64,000 nucleotides of DNA, taken from positions 25,117,852 to 25,181,851 of the forward strand of contig CM072148.1 of the NCBI GenBank assembly GCA_036850595.1, in the 5' to 3' direction. This document shows positions 63,782 through 64,000 of this stretch, one piece after another (position 1 is the first letter of the stretch; the number at the start of each line of letters is the position of its first letter). The DNA comes from Rhyacichthys aspro (lineage: Eukaryota > Chordata > Actinopteri > Gobiiformes > Rhyacichthyidae). Under the pieces are notes generated by a model. It was not told the origin of the DNA and ran no database searches. It saw only the letters and a list, made by a program, of their open reading frames with translations. A program made the translations under genes and the position numbers.

Positions 63782-63927
63782 CTTTTTAAAGTCACCATCC
63801 TCAAGGCTCCAACTTTGTAGTCGCATAAGGGATACTGGTCAGCAAGGTCAGTCAACTCAATCACTTCCACATCAGTTGTTGGGTGCAGCTCAAAAGTTCT
63901 ATAGTGTGCTCAGTACCATGAGGTCAT
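63782..63927 (-). pseudogene. Same gene, exon 1 (N-terminal module)
   Basis: From ATG at 63927 the frame reads MTSWY, a TGA, then AHYRTFELHPTTDVEVIELT and DLADQYPLCDYKVGALRMVT, LK and two bases of Arg, followed by the donor GTACAT. Splicing to 62870 gives LKR-IDK-MAATLRV without a frame break, which argues that it belongs to the gene. If the TGA is real, translation could instead start at the second Met (exon 2). Confidence 0.5.
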
Positions 63928-64000
63928 TTTTTTAAGATAACACCTTATCTTTCATAATGAATAGATGCATTATTTCAGAAAAATCAGGAAGACCACCACA

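Larger units (their letters stand above)
58954..63927 (-). pseudogene. Multi-copy fish gene family member with PB1-like region, five exons, disrupted
   Basis: The exons on the - strand are 63927-63782, 62870-61897, 61825-61670, 60703-60611 and 59254-58954, all with GT-AG borders and matching phases. The product would carry a short N-terminal module (RTFELHPTTDVEVIELTDLA), a PB1-like region (MAATLRVILGVDNASKLALP...FRLQYKDIDFDNEFINL), a Ser-rich linker, and a conserved central block (GWRLSLKYKVANYRPNLRNL; TFSYRRQEIIEE; FKSRWPALF). The C-terminal segment is VGVIIERCTVLQDL...LLYCLNLSYPK. I recall this arrangement from many uncharacterised fish proteins, sometimes labelled SAMD3-like; its function is unknown. 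Three lesions: TGA at codon 6 (63912-63910), a frameshift plus in-frame TAG around 62450-62490, and one extra base in a 7-A run (59042-59048). Probably a pseudogene, unless these are assembly errors. Confidence 0.72.

Noticed and set aside
1..64000. CRISPR arrays, bacterial operons, phage or prokaryotic defence genes
   Set aside because: No spaced identical repeats and no prokaryotic gene organisation; all coding signals are eukaryotic exons or eukaryotic mobile elements.

Overview
The window is a piece of a teleost fish nuclear genome. The evidence is spliced vertebrate-type exons with GT-AG introns, plus a mix of mobile elements typical of ray-finned fish: Rex3, a DIRS element, chromodomain Ty3/Gypsy, L2-type LINEs with an esterase ORF1, many Tc1-like remnants, tRNA-headed SINEs, and Harbinger, hAT and piggyBac-like DNA elements. 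There is no bacterial-type gene organisation.

The only clearly functional host gene is the 3' end of an ABC transporter of subfamily C (ABCC1/2/3/6 group) on the + strand. Its last five exons lie at 6439-6585, 18341-18499, 32126-32292, 37691-37885 and 50166-50274. They splice in frame to 258 residues covering the linker and the whole second nucleotide-binding domain, ending in a stop. About 0.8 kb of coding sequence is spread over 44 kb because the four introns (5.4 to 13.6 kb) are packed with transposons. No earlier exon could be recognised in bases 1-6438.

Layout. 1-520: SINE and Tc1 remnant. 520-6438: mostly unassigned sequence. Intron A (6586-18340): a 3.0 kb Harbinger element with a SINE inside, a LINE fragment, Rex3, copies of an unclassified repeat, and a 0.5 kb MITE. 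Intron B (18500-32125): a DIRS element with inverted termini, a Gypsy remnant, a LINE fragment, Tc1 remnants and a 1.0 kb TA-flanked element. Intron C (32293-37690): Gypsy and L1-type remnants, and a LINE split by a TTAA-type MITE. Intron D (37886-50165): a SINE, a 640-base pyrimidine-run tract, a nearly full-length L2-type LINE, a possible solo LTR and a Tc1 remnant.

Downstream of the transporter (50275-64000) there is another Gypsy fragment, a short coiled-coil-like ORF, and a HARBI1-type transposase ORF cleanly split by a 3.4 kb Gypsy element (5-bp target duplication ATTTG). After that comes, convergent on the - strand, a five-exon gene of a multi-copy fish family with a PB1-like N-terminal region. 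That copy has a premature stop and two frameshifts and is probably a pseudogene.

I see no convincing new cellular system. The most unusual signals are the nested Gypsy-in-Harbinger locus, the DIRS element that has lost both catalytic residues, the multi-lesion - strand gene, and an unclassified multi-copy repeat family in the introns.
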